From Cladophialophora immunda (taxonomy: Eukaryota > Ascomycota > Eurotiomycetes > Chaetothyriales > Herpotrichiellaceae): 64,000 nt of DNA. How positions within the stretch are numbered: position 1 is the first letter of the stretch; every line of letters begins with the position of its first letter. Positions 12,495 through 23,575 of the stretch are shown here, piece after piece. The notes beneath the pieces were generated by a model that was given only the letters and a program-made list of their open reading frames with translations, was not told the DNA's origin and did no database searches. The stretch covers positions 4,802,855-4,866,854 of the forward strand of contig NW_015622544.1 in NCBI RefSeq assembly GCF_000835495.1, read 5' to 3'. A program made the position numbers and the translations under genes.

Positions 12495-13033
12495 GATCCG
12501 GCAGAGCTGTTCCCCCAGAATTCCAGTCCGAGATTGTTTCTGACATTGAACTGGGCAACATGCCCCTTTCCCTGGGACCTGTCGTCCCTGGCCATTGATT
12601 TCCTTATCCTATTTTCTGTCGCTCCCTTGCGCACTGTTCGAGCGGATCCATTTTCCTAGCATGGGATTTGTTTTCCTGATGCGGTAGGCGGTGATCCTCC
12701 GTGACTTGCCGCTCAGGTGACCGGCGACATCGTTCTGCTGACCAACAGTTATTGAAGCGTGCAGCACGGCAAGGTTCCCCGTGTTTGATATGGCCGTGAA
12801 AGAGGGCCGTCACCGACGGTCTAGAAGTGAAGCCATCGCCACAGACATGGGGGAACGCATGCAGTGGTCGGTACCGCCGAATGGTTGCGTGTTTCTGGAG
12901 AAATGCACCAAATGCGGCCAGAGACCCTGCCGCCAGTACAGACTGTTCGGCCAGAAGCACGGGGGAAAAATAAAAGAAGATGAAGCATGTCAGCGAGACT
13001 GTAGAGGCTTCTCTCCCTACAACCCATTGAGAC
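12495..13033. promoter_or_regulatory. Shared promoter region of the BVMO and Rieske genes
   Basis: This 539-bp non-coding interval lies between two divergently transcribed oxygenase genes. Open frames across it have no family support. A repeated CCG half-site pattern around 12710-12725 could suit a zinc-cluster factor, but this is speculative. Confidence 0.4.
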
Positions 13034-14347
13034 ATGATGTTGTCGACACTCAGTTCTCTTATTGGATCGACGAACGCAGACCCCAAAACAAAGATACCGT
13101 TAAAAGCCACGCCAGGGCCACGGGCACTTCCAGCATCATGGTATTCCAGCCTTCCCATGTACGAACTGGAGCGCCGGGCCATATTTTCAAAGAAATGGCT
13201 CCTAGTCACCCATAAATTGAGGTTCACCAAACCGGGCGACTTCTTACGCTTCGAGGAGGCCGGGTACTCTTTTGTCCTGTGCATGGACAAGGACGGCACA
13301 GTAAATGGCTTTCACAACATCTGCCGGCATCGTGCTTTCCCCATCGTCTCTGAAGATGCAGGCAACGCCAAAATATTTTCCTGCAAGTACCACGGCTGGT
13401 CCTACGGGTTGAACGGGAAGCTTGCAAAGGCTCCTCGATTCGAGACCGTGCCGACCTTTCAGAAAGAGAGCCATGCCCTGTTCCCGGTTCATGTGCATAT
13501 CGATGCACTGGGGTTCGTCTGGGTCAATCTCGACGCCTCACCAACACCTTCCGTGGCCTGGGAGGACGATTTCAAAGGCGTCGATACCCAGGAACGGTTT
13601 GGGGCATTTGATTTTTCTCAGTACAAATTCGACCACGTATGGCAGATGCAAGGCCAGTACAACTGGAAAACACTGGCCGACAATTACAATGAATGCTACC
13701 ACTGCCAAGTGGCGCATCCAGACGTGGCCAAGCTCGCAGATCTCACATACTACTACACAGTCTCCAAACTTGGCTATATTCAACACTTTTCTCGCCCGAA
13801 GACAGGGCAAGAAGATGAGGACATCAAGAACGCAAGCACCTACTACTTTCCCAATGCTTGCATGACTGTCTCGTAAGCCCAACGTCGCTCAGTTTCGTCA
13901 ACAGGGCTCTTGCTGACTTTCTGTAACCTTAGGCCGCACTTCTTCTATATGATGCGATGCGTTCCGACATCCGCCACCACTTGCTCCATGGAGTACGAGG
14001 TCTACCGGCACGTGGATGCTTCGGACAGGGACTTTGAATACATCGACTCGTTCTTCAAACGCGTCCTTGACGAAGATAAACACCTCTGCAACGCGGCACA
14101 GAAGAACTTGAACGCCGGAGTGTACATCAACGGCGAGATGCATCCACAGCTAGAGAGCGCCCCTCTCTACTTCCAGAACGTGGTCAGACAGGTGGTAATG
14201 GAGCATCGACAGAGGGAGGAAGAAAGGGGCGAAGAAGTATGGCCGGCACGTCGGCCACTGCCCATATCCAAAACTACAGAAGACGACGTCGCTTTCTGTG
14301 CCGGATTGGCGTGCGATTCGGTGAAGTCGGCTGCAACTGAGTGGTGA
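13034..14347 (+). CDS. Rieske non-heme iron oxygenase (choline/carnitine-monooxygenase-like)
   Basis: Exons 13034-13872 and 13933-14347 (417 aa). Oxygenase subunit that uses a Rieske 2Fe-2S cluster and a mononuclear iron. The Rieske ligands are CRHRA (Cys97, His99) and CKYHGW (Cys117, His120). The catalytic-domain iron motif is DNYNECYHC...H, with His at about 223 and 228 and the bridging Asp near 216. Family members of this size, with a YHGWSYGLNGKL segment, hydroxylate or N-demethylate quaternary amines (choline, carnitine, glycine betaine) or aromatics. No dedicated reductase is encoded nearby, so electrons must come from elsewhere. The single 60-bp intron falls in phase 2 between TV and SPHFFYMM. 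Two ATGs start the frame; the first is used. The sarcosine-oxidase-like neighbour is compatible with stepwise N-demethylation, which is inference. Confidence 0.9.
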
Positions 14348-14848
14348 ATGGTGAATAGCGGTGATGAGGCCAGTGCAGTAGCTCTCACCGTAGCCTCGTC
14401 GCTCGGTATGCTTCACCACTCTGCTCCCGAGTCGGCCGCGAGGCGCAGACACGGTTGGGCTGGTACCTACCATGACAGCAACCTCAGAGTGTTTAGTTCT
14501 ATTTATGGGGAATTGCGATACATGAACTTTCTGGTTCTTGGATGCCTTGGCAGAAGAGGACGGCCATCACGACGTTTTGATACCTGTAGTCTTGAAGCAT
14601 AGATAAATGTTTTTGGAGGAAGGGAAAATGGTCCCATCCATCAATCCTCCCTGGCACCGTGATCTTGGTTCTGCGGGGGACGCTTCTATTCCTTAACAGG
14701 ACTGCATTTCCCGGGGGCTGATTAGGGGATTGATAAGCCGTCGCGACCAAACACACACCTCGATCCTAGTTTCTTGCTACCGAACAATTTCACGAGGACT
14801 CCTTGTTGTTGCACCCCGCGCAAGAGAATCGCTATCGCCGAGGAAAAG
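14348..14848. other. Intergenic, no gene seen
   Basis: About 500 bp between the Rieske stop and the next regulator start. Only short frames without family support occur. It presumably holds the Rieske terminator and the promoter of the regulator. Confidence 0.5.
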
Positions 14849-17399
14849 ATGCCCGCATCGCAGGGCCGTGTCCAGAAACGCATGCACCAGGCGTGCGAGA
14901 ATTGCCGGTACCTTCGTCTGCGCTCCGCGAAATGGACGTTTGTGTCGTGTCGCTAACACTAACGATTCCACAGGAAGAAAAAGACACGCTGTCCGGGCGA
15001 GAGGCCGGCGTGTTCGACCTGCACGCGCCTGTCGCAGGCTTGTCGGTATGCTGGAAGTCAGTTCGGCTATGTCCCGTCCGAGATACTGCTGGGCAATTCG
15101 AGGGACGTGGTATGACATTTACCCCCCCAAGCGGCCGACTTGGGGATTCTGTCGAGCTCACCACCCGCATGCACGCAGGAGTCTCGACTGGCGCAGCTAG
15201 AGGAGAGGATGGAGATGGTCTTTGAAAAGCGGATGTATGCATGCCGGATTCGTTCTCCCCTGGGCTTGGGTCAGGGCCACTGTTTGCTGAAGGGCGAGAA
15301 CCCAGGACAAACAGCGATGCAGAATCACCGAGATCGGAGTCGACCAGGTCTACGAACGGTCGGTCGTCACGAAACCCTCGCGATGGGATCGCCACATCCT
15401 CCAGGCAAGATTTGATCCGATTACTCTCTGGCTCTGCGCCTACCAAGCTGACGTTTCTATGCAAAAGGGCCATGCCTCCTAGGGGCGCCATTGTGGACGC
15501 CGTGGGTGCATACTTCAGATACTGCCACATGCAGCCCTTGTGGCTCTTTGACCCCGACGACCTCTCTTCCATCGAAGACTGCCGTGACGAGGTCGTTTTC
15601 TCGCTGCTGGCCCTCTCCCTCTGCCACTCGAAGCACTCTTTCTTCAAAGGGAGAGCGGAGTCCTTGAGCCCGCGATATGCCCGGCTGGCGCGAGAGCAGA
15701 TCATGCTCCGGATTGCCCAGGGCAAGGTCAATCTCGCCACGATCCAGAGTTTATGCATGCTGGCACTGGCCAACTTTCATGGTACAACTCCCTAACCCCT
15801 GAATGGAGCCTGTCCCGAGGTTGTTCTCTTTAACTCTGGGGGCCAGATAACGAGATGCAACTGGTCGCCCTGCACATCAACATCGCCGTCACGTTCTCGA
15901 AGTGTGCCGGCTTCGACGTGGAATCGACCCCGACCGAAGTCTCCCCGGCGGCCGAGGCGCGCAGGAGGGTGTTTTGGAGCCTCCATCTGCTGGAGCGGAT
16001 GTACGGACAGTCCACCGCGGCGCTCGCGATCCTCCAGGACATTGAAAATCCCCAGTATGTCCCCTTGCACCCGGACCTGCGGAAAAGGTCCAACGTGCTG
16101 CCCCCGCGTTTGCCGCAGGAGACGTTTCAGAGCGGAGAGACGGAGAGGATTGGCATCTGGGCGTACATGGTGCAGCTGGCGACCCTGTGGCGCGAGGTGC
16201 GCACGTACGTGATACAGTGCGCCCACACCACCTCGGAGCCCCCGTGGTCCGTCGAGTCGGGGTACGCCGTGATCGGGGCCCATCTCATGGACCTGGAGAC
16301 CAAAATGCCCACGTACCATCGCTGGGACTCGGCGCGGTTCCTCGACCGGGACGCCGAGGAGCTGCAGAACCGCGAATACTGGAGCCCCTGGCTCTACCTC
16401 CAGTTCACCTACCACGCGATCCACAGCACCCTGAACCACCCCTTCCTGTACTCCTCGCGCCCGCAGCAGTCCGTCCAGCTGGCGGTGCCAAACACCTTCT
16501 GGAAGACGTCCTCGGAGCTGGCCTTCATCCACGCCACGTGGATTGTGCGGCTGATCGACGTCGTGCGAGAGAAGGAGTATCGGATCTCGGATCCGTTCAT
16601 CGGCCAGTGCGCCGCTGTCGCGGCCACGATCCACATCTACTTCTGCCGGGCGGCAGACCACGACATCCGCGAGGCGGCGCAGGTGAAGCTGGACACATGC
16701 ACCTCGTTCTTGGCCGAACTGGCCCAGCTGTGGCCCTCATGTCGGTTGCTGGTAAGCTGCTGGGTTTCCACCCGTTCCTGAGCTGTGGGCTGGGGGGCTG
16801 AATCTGCAAAACAGCATGACAAACTGCGCACCTTGATCTACTGCGCGTTTACGTCCGGGCGCTCCGATCAAGAGCCCGAGCCGTCTCGCCAGACGGTGTC
16901 GATCAATACGCGGCTGATGTGGAAGATCCTGCAGTACAATTTCGACGGCAAGGATCTGGGCGCGTCGGGTCACGGCCTGTTCCACGAGTCCTTCTGCCAA
17001 GGTGACGACGACGCCGCCCACGACGAGCACACGGTCGAAACGCAGATCTCTCACAATCCCACCACCCAGGTGGACCTGTCGAACGGACAGGCGCTGCCGC
17101 CCTACTCGGACTACCGCCCTCCGGAACCGAGTCCGCAGCAGGCCCCCCAGCACCACCACCAGCAGCGGCAGCAGCAGCAGCAGCAGCACGAGCGGCAGCT
17201 CGTCGACGACGGGGAACTGCCTGCTTCGTCGAACGCAAGAATGTTGCCCATGCTCTACGCCCCATTCACGAAAGCCCCGGCGGCACCGTGGACGATGCCC
17301 AGCAACGCCCCCATCATCGACATGGCCTACGATCCCTTCTACCAATTCCAGGACTTCGGGACCTCGGCGGATGGGTCGTGGGAAGTCGGGAATCTCTGA
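14849..17399 (+). CDS. Zn2Cys6 fungal transcription factor with polyQ
   Basis: Exons 14849-14907, 14974-15109, 15179-15234, 15306-15781, 15847-16751 and 16815-17399 (738 aa); total length is a multiple of three. The zinc cluster, spanning intron 1, has Cys at 16, 19, 26, 33, 36 and 43 (C-x2-C-x6-C-x6-C-x2-C-x6-C). A short coiled linker (ESRLAQLEERM) follows, split by introns 2 and 3, then a middle-homology region with RRVFWSLHLLERMYG. The C-terminal exon is low-complexity: a Gln/His tract encoded by CAG repeats near 17155-17195, and acidic/aromatic ends typical of activation domains. Placed among oxygenases, a cupin and a reductase, it is the best candidate regulator of the 6-20 kb gene set. 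Confidence 0.9.
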
Positions 17400-17470
17400 T
17401 AGGTCCATGTCGTAATATAGGAATACGAGGACAAGAGCGGATCCAAGATTCATGTTGGCTCCATTCGGCC

Positions 17471-18194
17471 CTAGCTGGCCCCTGCCCACAACCGCATCAA
17501 TGGGCCCTGTGGACCGGTGACGGGATCCTGTGTCGGCATGGCCACCGCCAGAATCTCATTGCGGAGTGCGTCCACGTTTATAGATTCCTTTCCTAGCTCA
17601 TTTCTCCATCGAGGACAATCCTGCAATGCCAGGTCAGTCGAAGGAGCTGGGAAGAAACGGCGCGTTGCCCTCGCCCGGTCTTGTTCGTGGAGGCAAGAGG
17701 TCGAGTCTCGGCTTACCTTTGGATAGACGCCGACGTATCTGTAGTCCAAACTACTCTCTACCGAGCAGTGAGCAGTCCCCGCCGGAAGAACAATCACATC
17801 GCCCGCGTGCACCTCGACGTTCAACCCGCCGCTTGTATCGCTTGAGCCACACCCGAGAAGCAGCGTCGAGCTTCCCTGGAATATCCCTGCACCATCCAAC
17901 CCCAGTGATCCACGTCAGAAAAAGAATTATGAGCCCCCCAAAAGACTGCTTCTTTCGGGGAATCGGGAGGTGAAAACTCCTACCGTAGCACTCGTGCGAA
18001 TTCGGGTGGAAATGGCGCACGGGAATGTGGCCCCAGACGCCGCGCTTTTCCCAGCCATGCGACTCCAGGAACGCCGTCGCCGTGCTCTCTGTCAGCGGCA
18101 AGGGTAGGGCGTCGCGGTAGATCAGCACCGGCAGGCGGCTGTTGGGAGCGTAGACGTTGGGTTCGAGGTGGTGGATTTCAGGGGCGCTGGGCAT
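17471..18194 (-). CDS. Small cupin-domain protein
   Basis: Minus-strand exons 18194-17984, 17886-17717 and 17620-17471 (176 aa). Single-domain cupin. Motif 1 residues are visible as RHFHPNSHECYG, and motif 2 as GDVIVLPAGTAHC. Together they give a 2-3 His/Glu metal site. Proteins of this size include dioxygenase-like, isomerase-like and sensor cupins; the reaction cannot be read from the sequence. Introns of 97 and 96 bp join in phases 1 and 0. The gene is tail-to-tail with the preceding regulator, with only 71 bp between stops, and its 5' side faces the epimerase relic. Confidence 0.88.
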
Positions 18195-18630
18195 TTTTTT
18201 CTTTCCCTTGAGGAGTTTCAGTGAGGACTGGACGTTGTGTTGGTCGTGTGGGAGGGAGGTTGGAGAGTAAGAGATAGTTGGTTGATCCTAGCCGGAGACG
18301 GGAACGGTCTTCAGCCGGCGTTTCGTGCTATGCGGTGTGCGTTCGCGGGCACTAACGGTGTCCGCCGTCTCCTCCCGGAGGAGATCTAGTTGCACCTTGA
18401 GACGTCCGTGAACTCGAAGTTCGTCCACGGCGCGGACGCTGTCATGCACTCCGGGCCCAGGGACGTGGGCGGGCATTTCCGATTCCCTTTGCGGTGTTTC
18501 TCACGGCAAAGAATGCGGACTGGAACGGAGTCGACCGGGAGCAAGGAGGTGCTTCGAGTCAGCATGGGGACAAATATGGGGAGGCTCTCGATGGTCAAAC
18601 GGATCTGCAAGGATTCAATGGCTCAACGAA
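18195..18630. other. Cupin 5' flank, no intact gene
   Basis: Non-coding by inspection. It holds the cupin promoter and runs into the degenerate epimerase fragment. The AG-rich patch near 18260-18290 has no recognised motif. Confidence 0.45.
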
Positions 18631-18855
18631 TCGTCAAACCTCTCGTTATATCCAGCAGCGGCGCAAAGACTACGGCATGACTCGAATGCACGGCGAGGAA
18701 GGGCGAGAACCGCCCACGGAAGATGGTCTTCTTAACCCACCCGACTTCCTGCCACCGCGAACCGAAGCTGCGATGGGCATGCTGACAAGCCACGGGGAGG
18801 ACTTTGACTGTGTCCTGACTCGGCCGACAACCCTCTACGGCCGCTCGGGCATTTC
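18631..18855 (+). pseudogene. Relic of an NAD-dependent epimerase/reductase
   Basis: Translated fragments KPLVISSSG and then, one frame over, KDYGMTRMHG, LLNPP and LTRPTTLYGRSG align with the middle of the intact epimerase encoded at 22391-23434 (KPLVIFSSGCKDYGTT, LNPPALL, VTRPTTVFGRWG). A one-base loss lies at the SSG/KDYG junction. Neither the N-terminal Rossmann motif nor anything after GRSG is present. It is a truncated, frameshifted paralogue on the same strand about 3.7 kb from its intact relative. Confidence 0.75.
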
Positions 18856-19085
18856 ACGAGGGTTAGGAGGCATATAGAAAGACGCACGAGGCCGCGATAA
18901 GCGAGGACCCGGAACAGGTGGAGCGGGTGTTTGGGAAAAAGGCTCCGGGGACGCTGCAGGCCAGCTAATGGTGAAGTGGACTACAATTATCACGGCCACT
19001 CCAGCATAGCGAATAGTCCTACGACAAGGCCAGAATGGAGCGGCACGCACAGCAGCAAACCGGTGGTTAGGTTTTCCAACCAACT

Positions 19086-20325
<1,240 letters not shown>

Positions 20326-21600
20326 GGTGTCGAAGTCGTGGGTGTGTTCATCAAAATCCTAATGCCCTGGCACAGGAGTCCTACAGGATTGTATATGAAT
20401 GCACTCCATGGTCACAGGAAGTACCTTGTATTGCCAAGGGGAAAGTTTTGCTGGCTAGGACCTACCGAGAAATAGAAGCGGTCGTGGCCGAATGACAAAT
20501 AGCCATCAGGAAACATGAAGTGAGAATCCTCTACGAAAAATCCTCCCGAGCGTGCAATCAACACTTACACACTGTTGAGCCACCCATGACTGCGTCTGAA
20601 ATCAAATACGTCCATATGGACCGCAATTCCGACCTGTGGGTCCACCGGGATCTACAATTCTCTGGAAAGTGCTCGGTATATAGAGATCCCACCGGAGCCA
20701 GTGAAGACGTTGGAGTCCGCCAATCGGAACGCGGCATCCCTCTTTTGACATTCGACTCTGGTTGAAGCTTGTGTTACGTCGTCACCTTTTGTTCTCGACC
20801 TCAATGGAGCATCGAGCCGGTTCAAGATCGTAACGATGGCCCCGGCCAGATCACGGGAACTGGTTCTTGGTATCTCATATCGACTTCGGTGACGGTAAGG
20901 GGTAATGACCCGCGGGTTCCACCCCGGCTTCTAGTGACTGCTTTTGGCGGCCCCTCGAGCAATGTGTGCTCCTGAGGGGAGGGCCATCAAAGTGACTTGA
21001 CTTATGAGCTCCTTCTAATTACTTGGTGGCTTCTCCGGCACCGGTCAGACATGAGTTGGGACATTGTCAGGCCAGCATAAACTCGTCTATCGTCTACAAA
21101 CCCATACATTCACCTTATATCGCCAAGTCGTCCACAAACACAGCTCGGAAAGCTTGTCTTGGACAATTCCAGGGTCGTGGTACATTGGCGAGGGTCATAA
21201 TGAATATCTATCTTCTCAACAACCAATCGGCACTTCATGTGGAGGTACTCTTCCCAGCCCGGTGTTGGTTAAGTGGACTCTGGGGCCCGGGGTAACCCTC
21301 GACTCGAGGGGCCGTGGGAGGTTGTATCAATTCACCGGGGGGAATTCAACTACCACTGTCCCTATGCGTCGGAAGAGGAAGACATGGGTTATAAAATCCA
21401 GCGTGACTTCTGCGCGGGGACCCGGCCTCAGCCCATCGCCAGACAACCCATTTTACACTCGATATTCTGTTGAACATTAGATACGAGCGAATCGAGAACT
21501 CCATACTATTCACCACCACACGAGCTCTCATCACAGTGATTTGCAGCATCGCCTTCATTTTGATCGGGTGTAGGTGTATCCCCTGCCGAGCATATCAATA
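20326..21600. other. Long intergenic stretch without a recognised gene
   Basis: About 1.3 kb upstream of the MDR reductase. Frames over 60 codons exist, but none shows conserved motifs or sensible splicing. It contains only the reductase promoter and unassigned sequence. Confidence 0.5.
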
Positions 21601-21985
21601 CATTTCCAGATGATCAAGGTGTCCCAGGTGGATCGCCATTCATCCAGCAGTTCAAAAATCCTTCGGTGAGTTCTCTGGACAAAGTAGGCGGTGGAAGGAG
21701 TTGATGTCACGTAGGCCCTACAACAGGGTATCATCACCGGCGCGCTCGGGGTCTTTGATCGCGTTTATATTCCGCGAGCGTCTTGGGAGGAAGCGATCAA
21801 TTGCGGGTGTCTCGGATGATTGCAAAAGACCCTGCTGACCGAGCCGTTAAGCTTGCCGGGGCAATGGTATCCTCGCTAGGCGCTGTTCTTCAAGCCACCT
21901 CGAAAGAAATCTCAAAGCAATGGCGAGGGGCTGCAATCCTACTTCAGACACTCGGGATGGGCTCTGATATGAACCATCACAAGTC
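21600..21985 (+). pseudogene. Relic of a sugar-type MFS transporter
   Basis: Degenerate translation in changing frames recalls the N-terminal third of fungal hexose/lactose-permease carriers: DDQGVPGG...FIQQFKNPS (usual YDQGVFGG...F-x-NPS) near 21610-21665; LIAFIFRERLGRKRSIAGV (usual GDRLGRK loop) near 21750-21810; and SLGAVLQATSKEIS (usual IVGAVLQATS) near 21873-21915. The order and spacing are those of helices 1 to 4. No open frame joins them and nothing after helix 4 is seen. It is a truncated remnant and cannot be functional. Confidence 0.6.
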
Positions 21986-22332
21986 ATGCAACAGTGACTG
22001 AGAGGGGAAACGCCAACCGCGAGAAGCAGGAACAGAGTATGAGATGCGTCACTAGGATCGTAGCGGCACCAGAGACGAAGTCAGCACCAGTAGGACGGGG
22101 TCGACAATGTACATATGTACTTAATAATACTATAGAGCAGTGGGCAAGTAAAGTTCCCTGGCATCAGCGCCGCTTCCGGCGGAGGTGATTTGTCAGGTTC
22201 CGTGAACGAGAGGGTCCCTAGCTAGTTCTCAGTATACTCCCTCTTTGACCCCTGACAACAGTGAAACCCTATAAAAATAAGTCTAGCCACCATCTCGAGC
22301 TCCCTTGAGGCACCGGAGTCGTTGAACAAAGA

Positions 22333-22339
22333 TATAAAA
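22333..22339 (+). promoter_or_regulatory. TATA box of the epimerase gene
   Basis: TATAAAA lies 52 bp upstream of the ATG at 22391. This spacing makes the upstream in-frame ATG at 22322 too early to be in the transcript and supports 22391 as the start. Confidence 0.55.
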
Positions 22340-22390
22340 CCCTGTGTATGTATACGCGTTGTACGTGTACACTTACATCGGTTCTCCAGG

Positions 22391-23434
22391 ATGCCCCGTG
22401 CCAGGACTGTTCTGGTGACAGGAGCCAACGGCGTCATAGGCCAGGGCGTATGCAAGGCATTTTCCCAAGCAGGCTGGACGACCTACGGCCTTCTTCGAAG
22501 CGCACGGAGCGCGCAGGAACTGGTCCGCGAAGAAATCATCCCCATCGTGGGATCCGCGGCCAACTATTCGTCGTTTCTTGATTCTCTGCCCCCTATCGAC
22601 GTTATCGCGTCCTGTTCCGAAGACATCAAGAACTACAAGGCGCACTTCGATGATGTCCTGGCGATGATTTTAGGTATCAGCTCGGCCTCTCGTCGCGCGG
22701 GTGGCTCGAAGCCGCTGGTCATCTTCAGCAGCGGGTGCAAGGACTACGGGACAACCGCACGGCACGGCGATCCTGACCTGGCGCCGCACACGGAAAACAG
22801 CCCGCTCAACCCCCCGGCGCTGTTGGCGAAGCGTACGCAATGTGCACTTAGTATGTTCAATCACGCCGAAGCATTCGACGCCGTCGTGACGAGGCCGACC
22901 ACGGTCTTCGGCCGGTGGGGCAGCTGGTATGCGGTGTTTTTCATGTTGGCTGAAGCTGCCAAAGCCGCCGGTCGCAACAGCTTTACGCTTTACTCAACGC
23001 CCAATGCCATCTTACATGGTGCGCACGTCGACGACGTTGGAAGTGCCTATGTCGCGATCGCAGAAGCTCCGCGACAGGTGGTGGCTGGTCAGGTCTATAA
23101 TATCTCTGCCCACTCGTATGAGACGCTCGCGGATATTGCCTCGGCGGTGGAAAAGTGCCACGGCGTGAAAGTGGACTATGCCGATCCAGGACCGAAGGAC
23201 GACAAGGAATTTGGCGTCAACTCGGTGTTCAATTTTCCTCAGTGGGTCGACTCGACAAAGCTCAGAAGCCAGACTGGTTGGGTGGACCGGAAGCCGCTGT
23301 TCCACGAGGCGTACGATGTATATAGAAAGGCATGTGAGCAAGCAAAGGCGGACAAGAGTGACCAGTATGTGAGGTACAAGGAGTACCTTTCATTACTTAA
23401 GGATCCGAGGTATATCTTCGACGTCGAGGAGTAA
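22391..23434 (+). CDS. NAD(P)-dependent epimerase/aldehyde-reductase-like protein
   Basis: Single exon, 347 aa from ATG 22391. An in-frame ATG at 22322 would add 23 residues but lies before the TATA box. Extended short-chain dehydrogenase fold. The N-terminal VTGANGVIGQGVC is the NAD(P) motif. FSSGCKDYG occupies the catalytic Ser position, and VTRPTTVFGRWGSW and HVDDVGSAYV are typical of the epimerase/dihydroflavonol-reductase branch. A clear YxxxK is not seen at the usual place, so the catalysis may be atypical or the family only distantly related to classical epimerases. It lies convergent with the regulator at 23576-26176 (142 bp between stops), and a relic paralogue is at 18.6 kb. Confidence 0.85.
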   Translation: MPRARTVLVTGANGVIGQGVCKAFSQAGWTTYGLLRSARSAQELVREEIIPIVGSAANYSSFLDSLPPIDVIASCSEDIKNYKAHFDDVLAMILGISSASRRAGGSKPLVIFSSGCKDYGTTARHGDPDLAPHTENSPLNPPALLAKRTQCALSMFNHAEAFDAVVTRPTTVFGRWGSWYAVFFMLAEAAKAAGRNSFTLYSTPNAILHGAHVDDVGSAYVAIAEAPRQVVAGQVYNISAHSYETLADIASAVEKCHGVKVDYADPGPKDDKEFGVNSVFNFPQWVDSTKLRSQTGWVDRKPLFHEAYDVYRKACEQAKADKSDQYVRYKEYLSLLKDPRYIFDVEE

Positions 23435-23575
23435 AGAGCCGCAGAGATCGAGTTGTATCCTGCTGCGTTGTGTGAGAGATGGCTTTGTTCAAGGTGCGAC
23501 TGCTCTCTGGTATAGTTGACGGAATTGCTACGGACTGAGGAAAATGACGTCTGTAGCGCGCTCCGTTGCACACCT

